DNA of 7,583 bases from Planctomycetota bacterium (GCA_029213105.1 JARGNS010000173.1:1-7583); one strand, 5' to 3'. Shown: positions 1 through 7,350, numbered from the stretch's first letter. Translations and numbers: made by a program. The notes: generated from the letters alone by a model not told the origin.

Positions 1-2
1 CG

Positions 3-1439
3 CCGCTGCCGGACGCGGACATCCCGCCCCTGCCCGACGAGGACGACGCGCCGCCGCCGCCGCCCCCGTCGCGCTCCGCACGCCCCCGCCGCCGCCGTCG
101 CCGCGCGGGCGGCCCCTCGCACCTGCGCCTGCTCGAGAGCGTGCGCCGCGGGGACGAACACGTCTCGGCCCTCGACGCGCTCGGCGACGAGGAACTCGCC
201 GACCTGGCCCAGCGCGCCGGCGTCGAGCCGAAGGACGACGAATCCCGCAGCGAGACGATCGTGCGCCTCGTCAACGAGGCGCGCCCCGCCGCGGGCCGCG
301 GCAAGCCCAAGCGTGAGGAGCCGCCGCGCGAGCTGATCGAGTCCGAGGGCCTGCTCGAGATGCACCCGGACGGCTATGGCTTCCTGCGACGCCCGCAGCG
401 CAGCTACTCCCAGCACCCCGCCGACGTCTACGTCTCCGCGGGCCTGATCCGCAAGTTCAACCTGCAGCCCGGTCATTGGGTGCTCGGCAAGGCCCATCGT
501 GCGCGCCCGAATCAGCCTCTCCTCGCCCTGCAGACGATCGAGGAGATCAACCACGAGGCGCCGGAGAAGCTGAAGGACCAGACGCCCTTCGACAAGCTCA
601 CGGTCGTCTATCCGGATGAGCGTCTCCCGCTCGAGACCACGCCGGACGACATCGAGATGCGCGTCATGGACCTCTTCTGCCCGCTCGGTCGCGGTCAGCG
701 CGGACTCATCGTCGCGCCCCCGCGTACGGGCAAGACCGTGATGCTCACGAAGATCTCGGACGCGATCGCGGAGAACAGCCCCGATGTGGACATCGTCGTC
801 CTGCTGATCGACGAGCGCCCCGAAGAGGTCACCAACATGCGTCGCTCCGTCCGGGGCGAGGTCATTGCCTCGACCTTCGACCGGCCCGCGAGCAACCACG
901 TCCGCGTGGCAGAGCTCGTGATGGAGAAGGTGAAGCGCATGGTCGAGTACGGGCGGCACGTGGTACTGCTGCTGGACTCGATCACGCGCATGGGCCGCGC
1001 CTACAACAACGCCACGGGCGGCAGCGGCCGCATCCTGTCGGGCGGCCTGGACGCGAAGGCGCTGACGAAGCCCAAGCGCTTCTTCGGCTCGGCGCGCAAC
1101 GTCGAGGACGGCGGCAGCCTGACGATCGTCGCCACGGCACTGATCGACACCGGCAGCCGCATGGACGAGGTGATCTTCGAGGAGTTCAAGGGCACCGGCA
1201 ACATGGAGCTCGTACTCAGCCGCGACATGGCCAACGCCCGCGTCTGGCCGGCGATCGACGTTCCCGCCTCCGGCACCCGCAACGAGGACCTCCTGCTGCA
1301 CCCCGATGAGCTGCGCCGCGTGACGCTGCTGCGGCGCGGCATCACCGGACAGGAACCCCAGTCCGTGATGGTGGCGCTACGCGAGAAGATGAAGACCTAC
1401 TCGACGAACGCCGAGTTCCTCATGCAGCTGGGTGGCTGA
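3..1439 (+). CDS. rho: Transcription termination factor Rho (5' end beyond the window)
   Basis: Rho is the hexameric RNA-dependent ATPase and translocase that ends transcription in the cytoplasm. Counting residues from the GTG at 141, domains run in order: a Rho_N SAP-like helical domain (about 8-46), a cold-shock-like RNA-binding domain (about 64-140, with RNP1-like GYGFLR at 78-83), and the RecA-type motor. The motor has Walker A APPRTGKT (192-199, K198), the catalytic Glu in LLIDERPEE (E225), Walker B LLLDSITR (D279), the Q-loop region with PKRFFGSARNVE, and the R-loop/Arg-finger region EEFKGTGNMEL. The C-terminus LMQLGG is complete. The frame is open leftwards to base 3 with GC-rich third positions and adds at least 46 residues: a Pro/Asp-rich stretch, six Pro, then six Arg. 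I therefore place the true start outside the window, although 141 remains a possible start. The P-loop has Arg195 where E. coli has Lys181. Identity is certain; only the N-terminus is not. Confidence 0.97.
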   Translation, partial: PLPDADIPPLPDEDDAPPPPPPSRSARPRRRRRRAGGPSHLRLLESVRRGDEHVSALDALGDEELADLAQRAGVEPKDDESRSETIVRLVNEARPAAGRGKPKREEPPRELIESEGLLEMHPDGYGFLRRPQRSYSQHPADVYVSAGLIRKFNLQPGHWVLGKAHRARPNQPLLALQTIEEINHEAPEKLKDQTPFDKLTVVYPDERLPLETTPDDIEMRVMDLFCPLGRGQRGLIVAPPRTGKTVMLTKISDAIAENSPDVDIVVLLIDERPEEVTNMRRSVRGEVIASTFDRPASNHVRVAELVMEKVKRMVEYGRHVVLLLDSITRMGRAYNNATGGSGRILSGGLDAKALTKPKRFFGSARNVEDGGSLTIVATALIDTGSRMDEVIFEEFKGTGNMELVLSRDMANARVWPAIDVPASGTRNEDLLLHPDELRRVTLLRRGITGQEPQSVMVALREKMKTYSTNAEFLMQLGG

Positions 1440-1482
1440 CGCCCCCCGGACCGGCAGGACCGCTTACCCCGCCCCAGTCCAC

Positions 1483-1496
1483 GCGGCGTACGCCGC
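1483..1496. terminator. Possible bidirectional hairpin between convergent genes
   Basis: A perfect 14-base palindrome (GCGGC, GTAC, GCCGC) lies about 43 bases after the rho stop and about 18 bases beyond the stop of the opposing transglycosylase gene. As RNA from either strand it would fold into a 5-bp GC stem with a 4-base loop. No T-run follows on either side, so it is not a classic intrinsic terminator. Its place between two converging genes is the main support. The rest of the 75-base gap shows nothing I can name. Confidence 0.3.
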
Positions 1497-1514
1497 CGCG
1501 CGGGGCGTCGAGCA

Positions 1515-2013
1515 TCAACGCCCGGTGTACAGATCCCGGTAGCGCAGCACGCGCCGCACGTAGGTGCGCGTCTCCTCGAAGCCCTCGCGCTCGATCACCT
1601 CACGCGGGGACGCGTCGGGCGCGGCCTCCCGCCAGCGCTTCACGCGGGTGGGGCCGGCGTTGTAGGCGGCCAGGGCGAACGCCTCGGCGCCGTCGAAACG
1701 CTTGAGGAGGTACGCGAGGTAGGCGCTGCCCAGACGCAGGTTCACGTCCTCATCGAACAGCTGCTCCTCGCGGTAGCCGGTCATGCGCAGCTTCTGGGCC
1801 TGCTCGGCGGCCGTCGCCGGCATGAGCTGCATGAGGCCGCACGCCCCGGCGTGGCTGCGCGCGTCGACACGCCCGCTGCTCTCGGCGGCGACGACGGCGC
1901 GTACGAGCTGTGGATCGAGCTCGAACTCCTGGGCCGCCCGCGTGATCGCAGCCCACGACGACGGCCACCACCACGGCCACGATCGCGACCGCGGGGCGCA
2001 CGGACTTGCGCAC
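1515..2013 (-). CDS. Lytic transglycosylase (SLT family), reading frame split by a one-base shift
   Basis: This family of periplasmic or lipid-anchored enzymes cleaves the MurNAc-GlcNAc bond of peptidoglycan, leaving 1,6-anhydroMurNAc. The catalytic domain is recognisable: AVVAAESSG with the catalytic Glu (codon at 1881-1883), GLMQLMPATA, the AAYNAGP motif, and a C-terminal YVRRVLRYRDLY helix. The first ATG in that frame (1832) lies inside GLMQLMP, after the catalytic Glu. No ATG, GTG or TTG lies between it and the in-frame stop at 2016-2018. The neighbouring frame supplies the missing start: GTG at 2013, basic VRKSVRP, then a hydrophobic AVAIVAVVVAVVV stretch. Dropping one base, for example from the GGG at 1952-1954, joins the two into a 165-residue protein with the Glu near residue 44. 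The length suits a minimal SLT domain. The gene starts 2 bases after the HEAT gene stop. The shift could be a sequencing error, a real mutation or recoding; because the domain is intact, I favour error or a recent event. Confidence 0.8.
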
Positions 2014-2015
2014 GC

Positions 2016-5000
2016 CTACTTGCCGGACTTGCGGGCGCCGGAGCGCAGGCGCAGCAGCCAGCCCGCCCACTGGTCGGCGATGGCCTCCGCGTCCTTCAAG
2101 GACATCTCCACCCCGACGTCCCCGAAGGAGCGCCCGGTGAGGCGCTCCAGCGCCACGGCCGCGTTGCGGCGGATGATCGCATCCTTGTCACGCAGCGCAC
2201 GCGTCAGCATGGGCACCGCAGAGAGGTCCTGCTCCTCGGCGAGGTAGCTCGCCAACGGGCCCACGTCGTAGCCCTTGCGCTTGAGGGCCTCGCGGAACCA
2301 GTGGCGGTCCGTCATGCCCTTCACGCGGGGATCCTCGTACCACTCCTCGTACTCCTGGGCGAGCGCGGTGTAGCCGGTCTCGCCAAAGCGTACGGAGGTG
2401 AGCACCTCGAGCGCCTCGCGCGCACGCTCGCGCTTGACGCCCTCGCCCTTGCGCAAGAGGCGCAGCAGGAACGGGAAGGCCTCGGCCATGTTGTGGTCGG
2501 CGGCGCGCAGGGCCGCGGAGGCCTGGACGCGGCTGTCGCGGTCGCCCAGGTACTTGCGCAGCAGCGACGGCACGATCGGCGAGTCGAAGCGGCCGAGCAC
2601 ATCCACGAGGCGAGCGCGGCGTACGGCATCGGGCTCACCGCCCGTGAGGTGCTCGATGATGGCGAAGCGCGCCTCGTCCGTGCCCAACTCGACGAGCGTA
2701 CGCCCGGCGGCCTCCTGGACGCGGTCGTCGCTGTCGTTGAGGAGGTAGTAGCGCAGCAGGCGCACGGCATCCTTGTGGTTCGTGCGGGCCATGGCCTCGA
2801 GGGCGGCCGCGCGCAGGGCGCCGGACTTGCCGTCGGTGCGTTCCTCCGCCATCACGCGGGTGAGCAACTGGTGCGCACTGCGGTCCGGCACGTAGCCGAG
2901 CGAGCGGGTGACCTCGAGCTTGACGTTGAAGTTGCCGCCGCGGTAGAGCGCCTCGAGCTTGCGCACGATGCCCGGCTCGCCCAGGTACGCCAGGGCCAGC
3001 AGGGCGCGCCCGGAGACGGTCGGATCCTCGTCGACGCTGCGCACCTCGAGACCGGGGCGCAGGCGGCCGTAGGCCCGAACGCGTGACTCGGGATCGAGCT
3101 GGCGCACGTCATCGCTCTCGACGTAGAGCCGGGCGGCGTGCGATGCGGCGGCGCGGACGTTCGGCCGCTCGTCCGCGAAGGCCTTGCGGATGCGCTCGAC
3201 CCCGCCGTCGAGCAGCAGGCCGGCGAGGATGTTCTGGGCCTCGGGCTCGCTGCGCACGGCGACGGCCTCGACCATCTCCTCGCGCGCCTCGCCGTGCCCC
3301 TGGGCGATCACCCACATCAGGGCGTCGGACTCCATGCTTCCGAACGAATCACTCGTCGTGAGCTGCGTGACGAGCTGGCGCACCTCGGCACCGGTGAGTT
3401 CGGCCTTCATCTCCTGCAAGCGGGCCAGGGCCTCCGCACGGGCGACGTCGTTCTCGAGGTTGTCGAAGCTGTAGACGATGGCGGACTGCAGCATCGCGCG
3501 GCGCTCGCCGGGCGATGCCTGCATCAGCGGGTCGACGTTGGCCTTCCACCACGCGTTGTGATCGGGCCAGCGATCGGCGTCCCGGTAGCGCTGCCACACG
3601 TTGGCGGCGATGAGCGCGTCCATGCGCATCTTGATGCGGTCGTACTTCTGGCGAAGTTCACGCTTCTCGGTCTCGCTGCCACCGACGACCTCGGCGCTCA
3701 CGGACATGCGCTTGCGCTGGTTCATCACGCCGAGCGTGACCGCGACGTGCTCGCTCGCCAGCGTGCCACCCCGCTCCTCGCCATCGAACAGGCCCTCGCC
3801 CTCGAGGAAGGCCACGAGGCCCTCGAACACGCGCCGCTTGAGCAGGAACGCGCCCTTGCGATCCGCGCCGCCATCGGCGACGAAGGAACCCCGCAGCCGA
3901 CGTCCCGTGCTCTCGATGGCCTCGAACGTGACGTAGGCCTGGGGCACGTCGGCCGGATCGAGCTTCTGCAGCGGACGCCGGGCGCGGAACGAGCCGCGGA
4001 CCTCGCCCCACCACTTGGCCCAGGCCACGGCGGTATCGGGCAGGTTCTTGCCGGAGAGGCGTCGCAGGGCGGCGAAGGCGCTGGGCGAGAAGCTGCCGAA
4101 GTCGCGGAAGTGCGCACCACCGAGGGTGTTGATGATCGTGTCGATGACGCGGCTGTCCAGGAGCACGGCCACGTTGGGATCGCGTGAGTCCAGCGCACCG
4201 AAGCCCAGGCCCACCGCGGCGGTGCCACGCGGGAAACGCTCGGGATGCAGGATCCCGCGGCGCCCCGTCAGCTCGGCCACGGTCTCGAGTTCGAAGGGGT
4301 TCGTGCCGAGGGCGCGCGCGATCTCGACCATGGCGAGCACGGCGTAGGAGCGCTCGCGGGCACCGCCGTCGCGGGCCATGGCGTTGAGGCGCTTGACCAT
4401 GCCCTCGTCGCCGCGCTGGGCCAGCAGGCGCGTGGCCTCGTAGGCGACGGCGGGCGAGAGATCGGACAGGGCCTGGATGAGGCGCTCGTCGGCCTCGGGC
4501 ACCTCGGCCGGTACGAGCAGCCGCAGCCCCGCGATGCGCACGTGCGACCTGTCGGCCTCGAGCAGGTTGAGGATGCGGCCCTGGTCGGCCGCGGTGACCT
4601 TCGTGGAGAGGAACTGCGCGGCCTTGTCGCGGAACACCGGCTTGGTGCTGAGCGTGAGGAAGCTGATGAGCCAGCGGCGCGTCACCTCGGCGTCGAGACC
4701 GTAGGCCGCCTTGAAGAACACCGAGGCGCGGCTGGCGTTGGGGCGCTTGGCCGCGGCCCGCAGGATGATCGGCACGTGGGCGGCTTCACCGACCTTGCCG
4801 AGCACCCACGCCGCGCCGGCCTGGATCGCCGGGTCGCCCTCGTTGAGGGTCCGGACGAGATGCGGCACGACCTCGGTGCCGCGCAGGAAGAGCTTCTCGG
4901 CCGCGCGCGTCGCCTTGCGGTCGGGCCACGAGCGCAGCTCGGCGAGTTCCTCCTCGACCGGGCCCGCACGGAAGCCGGAGTCGGTCGCGCCCGTGCGACC

Positions 5001-5183
5001 GCTGCGTCCCTTCTTGCGGGTGTCCTTCGTGGGCGTGGCGGGCTTGTCGTCGCCACCGAAGTCAAAGCCCTTGCGGGCCTTGTCATCGTCGTCCGCGCGG
5101 GCGGGCGCAGCCGACCACGCAAACGCAACGGCAGCGCCGAGGAAGAGCGTCGAGGCGAGGCGGAGAGTCGCGGAGCGGTGCAT
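2016..5183 (-). CDS. Large exported HEAT-repeat protein with LTG...WxxW modules
   Basis: A 1055-residue protein of unknown specific function. I chose the ATG at 5183 over the in-frame ATG at 5276 because it opens a clear Sec signal peptide: MHRS, a hydrophobic core with LFLGAAVAFAW, then an ARA cleavage site after residue 30. The mature protein begins DDDD and has a charged Lys/Gly-rich linker (31-75). Degenerate HEAT-like helical pairs fill about 76-370 and about 560-1050, for example DPAIQAGAAWVLGKVG and DDRVQEAAGRTLVELG. Between them, about 415-545, lies a mixed segment with less repeat character that I cannot assign. A short element recurs after HEAT runs: LRRLSG...WAKWW (373-392), LEVLTS...YEEWY (925-948) and LERLTG...WAGW (1012-1042), with a related WW at 545-546. 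HEAT solenoids are usually protein-binding scaffolds, so a periplasmic or envelope scaffold is inferred; no catalytic motif is visible. It lies 52 bases after recG and 2 bases before the transglycosylase, which suggests one transcript. Confidence 0.92.
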   Translation of the reverse strand: MHRSATLRLASTLFLGAAVAFAWSAAPARADDDDKARKGFDFGGDDKPATPTKDTRKKGRSGRTGATDSGFRAGPVEEELAELRSWPDRKATRAAEKLFLRGTEVVPHLVRTLNEGDPAIQAGAAWVLGKVGEAAHVPIILRAAAKRPNASRASVFFKAAYGLDAEVTRRWLISFLTLSTKPVFRDKAAQFLSTKVTAADQGRILNLLEADRSHVRIAGLRLLVPAEVPEADERLIQALSDLSPAVAYEATRLLAQRGDEGMVKRLNAMARDGGARERSYAVLAMVEIARALGTNPFELETVAELTGRRGILHPERFPRGTAAVGLGFGALDSRDPNVAVLLDSRVIDTIINTLGGAHFRDFGSFSPSAFAALRRLSGKNLPDTAVAWAKWWGEVRGSFRARRPLQKLDPADVPQAYVTFEAIESTGRRLRGSFVADGGADRKGAFLLKRRVFEGLVAFLEGEGLFDGEERGGTLASEHVAVTLGVMNQRKRMSVSAEVVGGSETEKRELRQKYDRIKMRMDALIAANVWQRYRDADRWPDHNAWWKANVDPLMQASPGERRAMLQSAIVYSFDNLENDVARAEALARLQEMKAELTGAEVRQLVTQLTTSDSFGSMESDALMWVIAQGHGEAREEMVEAVAVRSEPEAQNILAGLLLDGGVERIRKAFADERPNVRAAASHAARLYVESDDVRQLDPESRVRAYGRLRPGLEVRSVDEDPTVSGRALLALAYLGEPGIVRKLEALYRGGNFNVKLEVTRSLGYVPDRSAHQLLTRVMAEERTDGKSGALRAAALEAMARTNHKDAVRLLRYYLLNDSDDRVQEAAGRTLVELGTDEARFAIIEHLTGGEPDAVRRARLVDVLGRFDSPIVPSLLRKYLGDRDSRVQASAALRAADHNMAEAFPFLLRLLRKGEGVKRERAREALEVLTSVRFGETGYTALAQEYEEWYEDPRVKGMTDRHWFREALKRKGYDVGPLASYLAEEQDLSAVPMLTRALRDKDAIIRRNAAVALERLTGRSFGDVGVEMSLKDAEAIADQWAGWLLRLRSGARKSGK

Positions 5184-5190
5184 GGCGGCA

Positions 5191-5194
5191 TCCC
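5191..5194 (-). promoter_or_regulatory. Weak ribosome-binding site for the HEAT-repeat gene
   Basis: On the minus strand GGGA stands 7 bases before the ATG at 5183. It is a weak Shine-Dalgarno match, but the spacing is right, and it agrees with the signal peptide that starts at that ATG. The longer in-frame start at 5276 would put 31 charged residues in front of the signal peptide and would lie inside the recG coding sequence. Confidence 0.3.
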
Positions 5195-5235
5195 GGGAAA
5201 CCGCAGCATCTTCCCCCCAACGGGTCACTCCCGGG

Positions 5236-7350
5236 TCATCTTGCGGACTGCGCCGCGTCACGGTCCTGCGCATCAAGGTGCCGCAGGCGGGCCGTCACGG
5301 CCCGCGCCAGCCCTCCGTGGGCCGGCGCGGCGAGGCCGGGGTCGGCGGCCACGATGGCGCGTGCGGCGGCACGGGCCCGCGTGAGGATCGGGAGGTCCCG
5401 CGGCAGGGAGGCCGCGCGGAAGGCGGGCCGCCCGTGCTGACGGGTGCCGAACACATCCCCCACGCCGCGCAGCTTGAGGTCCTCCTCGGCAATGACGAAC
5501 CCGTCGGTATCCCCGGCCAGCACGTCGAGCCGCGCCGGGGTGTCGTCGCCCTTGGAGCGATCGACGAGGACGCACAGCCCCCCGGCGGCCCCCCGGCCCA
5601 CGCGGCCACGCAGCTGGTGCAGCTGGGAGAGGCCGAAGCGCTCGGCGTGCTCCACCACGAGGACCGTCGCGTTCGGGACGTCCACGCCGACCTCCACCAC
5701 GACCGTGGCCACGAGGACATCCAGCGCGCCCTCCCGGAAGGCCTGCATGACCTCCTCCTTGGCATCGCGCGCCAACCGGCCGTGCAGGAGGCCGACCTGG
5801 TGATCGGGCAATGCCTTCGTCCACCGATCGCGGCCCGCGTGGGCATCCTTGAGGTCGAGCTTCCCGGACTCCTCGACCAGGGGGTAGATCACGTAGGCCT
5901 GATGCCCCGCGGCCAGCTCGGCCTTGACGCGTTCCATGACCGTGCGGCCCTCGGACGGGGTGACGACGAGGGTCTCCACGGGCGTGCGTCCGGGGATCGT
6001 CCCGCGGACGACACTGACGTCCATGTCGCCCCAGACGGTGAGCGCGAGCGTGCGCGGGATGGGCGTGGCCGTCATCACGAGGCAGTGCGGCCGGCGCGCC
6101 TCCAACCCGCTGCCCTCGCCCTTCGCGAGCAGGGTCCGCCGCTGGCGCACGCCGAACTTGTGCTGCTCGTCGACCACGACGAGGCCGAGCGAGCGGAACA
6201 GGACCTCCTCGCCGAGCACGGCGTGGGTCCCGATCACGATGTCCGCCTCCCCCGCCGCGATGCGCGCGAGCGCCTCGCGGCGCGGTGCGGCACGCATGCG
6301 CCCCGATAGACGCTCGACGCGCACGCGGCTGCCCGCCAACAGGGTCTCCAGCGTGTCCTGGTGCTGGCGCGCCAGCACATCGGTCGGCGCCATGAACACG
6401 GTCTGCCACCCTTCGGCCACGGCCCCCAACAAGGCGTACGCCGCCACGGCCGTCTTGCCGCTGCCGACGTCGCCCTGCAGCAGGCGGTACATGGGCGCGG
6501 GGCGCTCGAGATCGGCCACGATCTCGCCAATGGCCTCCTCCTGCCCGGCCGTCAGCGTGAAGGGCAGCCGGGCCCGGATGCGCTCGTGCACGCGCGGCGC
6601 GAAGGCGATCGTCGGCGCACGCTGCGTCTGGCGCGCGGTGCGGCGGCGGGCGAGCAGGAGTTCGTGGACCAGCAGCTCATCGAAGGCCAGGCGCACGCGG
6701 GCGCGCTCGGCGGCCTCGAGATCGTCGGGGAAGTGCAGATCGCGGAGCGCGTCCCCGAGGGCGGGCAGGTCGGCCTGGGCGCGGGTGGCGGCCGGGATCG
6801 GGTCCGGCACGGCCGCGGCCGCCTCGAGCGCGTCCCAGACGGCCTTGCGGACGAGCGTGGCCGAGAGCCCCGTCGTGCGCGGATGCACGGGCACGATGCG
6901 ACCGACGCCGGGACCGGGTTCCTCGTCGTCGGCGGGCAGGCGCTCCAGCTCGGGCGCCTGCAGCTCCGCGCGGCCGGTCCGCGACTTCTTCACGGCGCCG
7001 TACAGCGCCACGCGGCGATCCTTCTCGAGGGGGCGCGGGCAGAACCCCCGGTAGAACCAGCGCGCATGCACGCTGCCGGTTCCGTCCGTCACGGTGGCTT
7101 CCAGGATGGAGACGCCGCCGCGGGTGCGGAACGCCTTCGACGCCTCGACACGGCCGATCACGAGGACGGTCGTCTCGGACTCGAGATCCTCGATCGGGCA
7201 CGGGTGGCGACGATCCTCGTAGCGCCGGGGCGCGAGACGCAGCAGGTCGGCCAGGGTCTCGACGCCCATCTTCTCGAAGGCCGTGCGGCGGGCTGCGCGA
7301 ATGCCCGGCAGGGTCCCGACGTCGTCGTCGGGGGTGCGGGGGCTGCTCAT
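5236..7350 (-). CDS. recG: ATP-dependent DNA helicase RecG
   Basis: RecG is a monomeric superfamily 2 translocase that reverses stalled replication forks and moves branched DNA such as Holliday junctions and R-loops. This copy has 704 residues from the ATG at 7350; the E. coli protein has 693. Visible in order: an N-terminal helical stretch with LPGIRAARRTAFEKMGV, the OB-fold wedge (about 50-150), Walker A GDVGSGKT (293-300, K299), motif Ia APTDVLARQH, motif II DEQH (394-397) followed by KFGV, motif III MTATPIPRTLAL, the VATVVVEVGVDVPNA segment, motif VI QLHQLRGRVGRG (576-587), and the C-terminal RecG segment with GFVIAEEDLKLRGVGDVFGTRQ. All key residues are present. An alternative in-frame GTG at 7383 adds 11 residues. 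I prefer 7350 because its ATG overlaps the stop of the upstream gene as ATGA and follows a reasonable Shine-Dalgarno sequence. Confidence 0.97.
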   Translation of the reverse strand: MSSPRTPDDDVGTLPGIRAARRTAFEKMGVETLADLLRLAPRRYEDRRHPCPIEDLESETTVLVIGRVEASKAFRTRGGVSILEATVTDGTGSVHARWFYRGFCPRPLEKDRRVALYGAVKKSRTGRAELQAPELERLPADDEEPGPGVGRIVPVHPRTTGLSATLVRKAVWDALEAAAAVPDPIPAATRAQADLPALGDALRDLHFPDDLEAAERARVRLAFDELLVHELLLARRRTARQTQRAPTIAFAPRVHERIRARLPFTLTAGQEEAIGEIVADLERPAPMYRLLQGDVGSGKTAVAAYALLGAVAEGWQTVFMAPTDVLARQHQDTLETLLAGSRVRVERLSGRMRAAPRREALARIAAGEADIVIGTHAVLGEEVLFRSLGLVVVDEQHKFGVRQRRTLLAKGEGSGLEARRPHCLVMTATPIPRTLALTVWGDMDVSVVRGTIPGRTPVETLVVTPSEGRTVMERVKAELAAGHQAYVIYPLVEESGKLDLKDAHAGRDRWTKALPDHQVGLLHGRLARDAKEEVMQAFREGALDVLVATVVVEVGVDVPNATVLVVEHAERFGLSQLHQLRGRVGRGAAGGLCVLVDRSKGDDTPARLDVLAGDTDGFVIAEEDLKLRGVGDVFGTRQHGRPAFRAASLPRDLPILTRARAAARAIVAADPGLAAPAHGGLARAVTARLRHLDAQDRDAAQSAR

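Noticed and set aside
50..115. CCG/GCC-rich tract as a simple repeat or structural DNA element
   Set aside because: It reads in frame with rho as six Pro and then six Arg, so coding explains it.
1750..2070. Minus-strand 106-codon frame read as its own gene
   Set aside because: Only its stretch after the GTG at 2013 (VRKSVRP plus the hydrophobic run) looks real; beyond about 1950 it becomes Arg-rich out-of-frame sequence. It is better read as the N-terminus of the split transglycosylase.
1851..3086. Long plus-strand open frame (411 codons) opposite the HEAT gene
   Set aside because: It lies antisense to well-supported coding sequence, its protein is rich in low-complexity Ala, Arg, Leu and Gly, and it shows no domain. 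Long antisense frames are expected at this GC content.
3138..4187. Plus-strand open frame (349 codons) opposite the HEAT gene
   Set aside because: Antisense shadow in a high-GC gene, with His/Leu/Gly-rich sequence, no recognisable motif and no convincing ribosome-binding site.
4682..5209. Minus-strand frame starting at an ATG (5209) just after a GGGGGG run
   Set aside because: The purine run sits too close to that ATG, and the encoded protein is an out-of-frame shadow of the HEAT signal peptide region.
5184..5276. Longer HEAT protein starting at the ATG at 5276
   Set aside because: It would put 31 charged residues before an evident signal peptide and overlap the end of recG.
4245..5384. Plus-strand open frame (379 codons) spanning the HEAT and recG ends
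   Set aside because: It crosses the junction of two real minus-strand genes and resembles no protein; composition artefact.
4711..6309. Very long plus-strand open frame (532 codons) opposite the HEAT and recG genes
   Set aside because: Length alone is not evidence here. RecG on the opposite strand has every family motif, and this frame has none.
5273..6409. Minus-strand frame (378 codons) overlapping recG in another frame
   Set aside because: Pro/Arg/Gly-rich shadow of recG.
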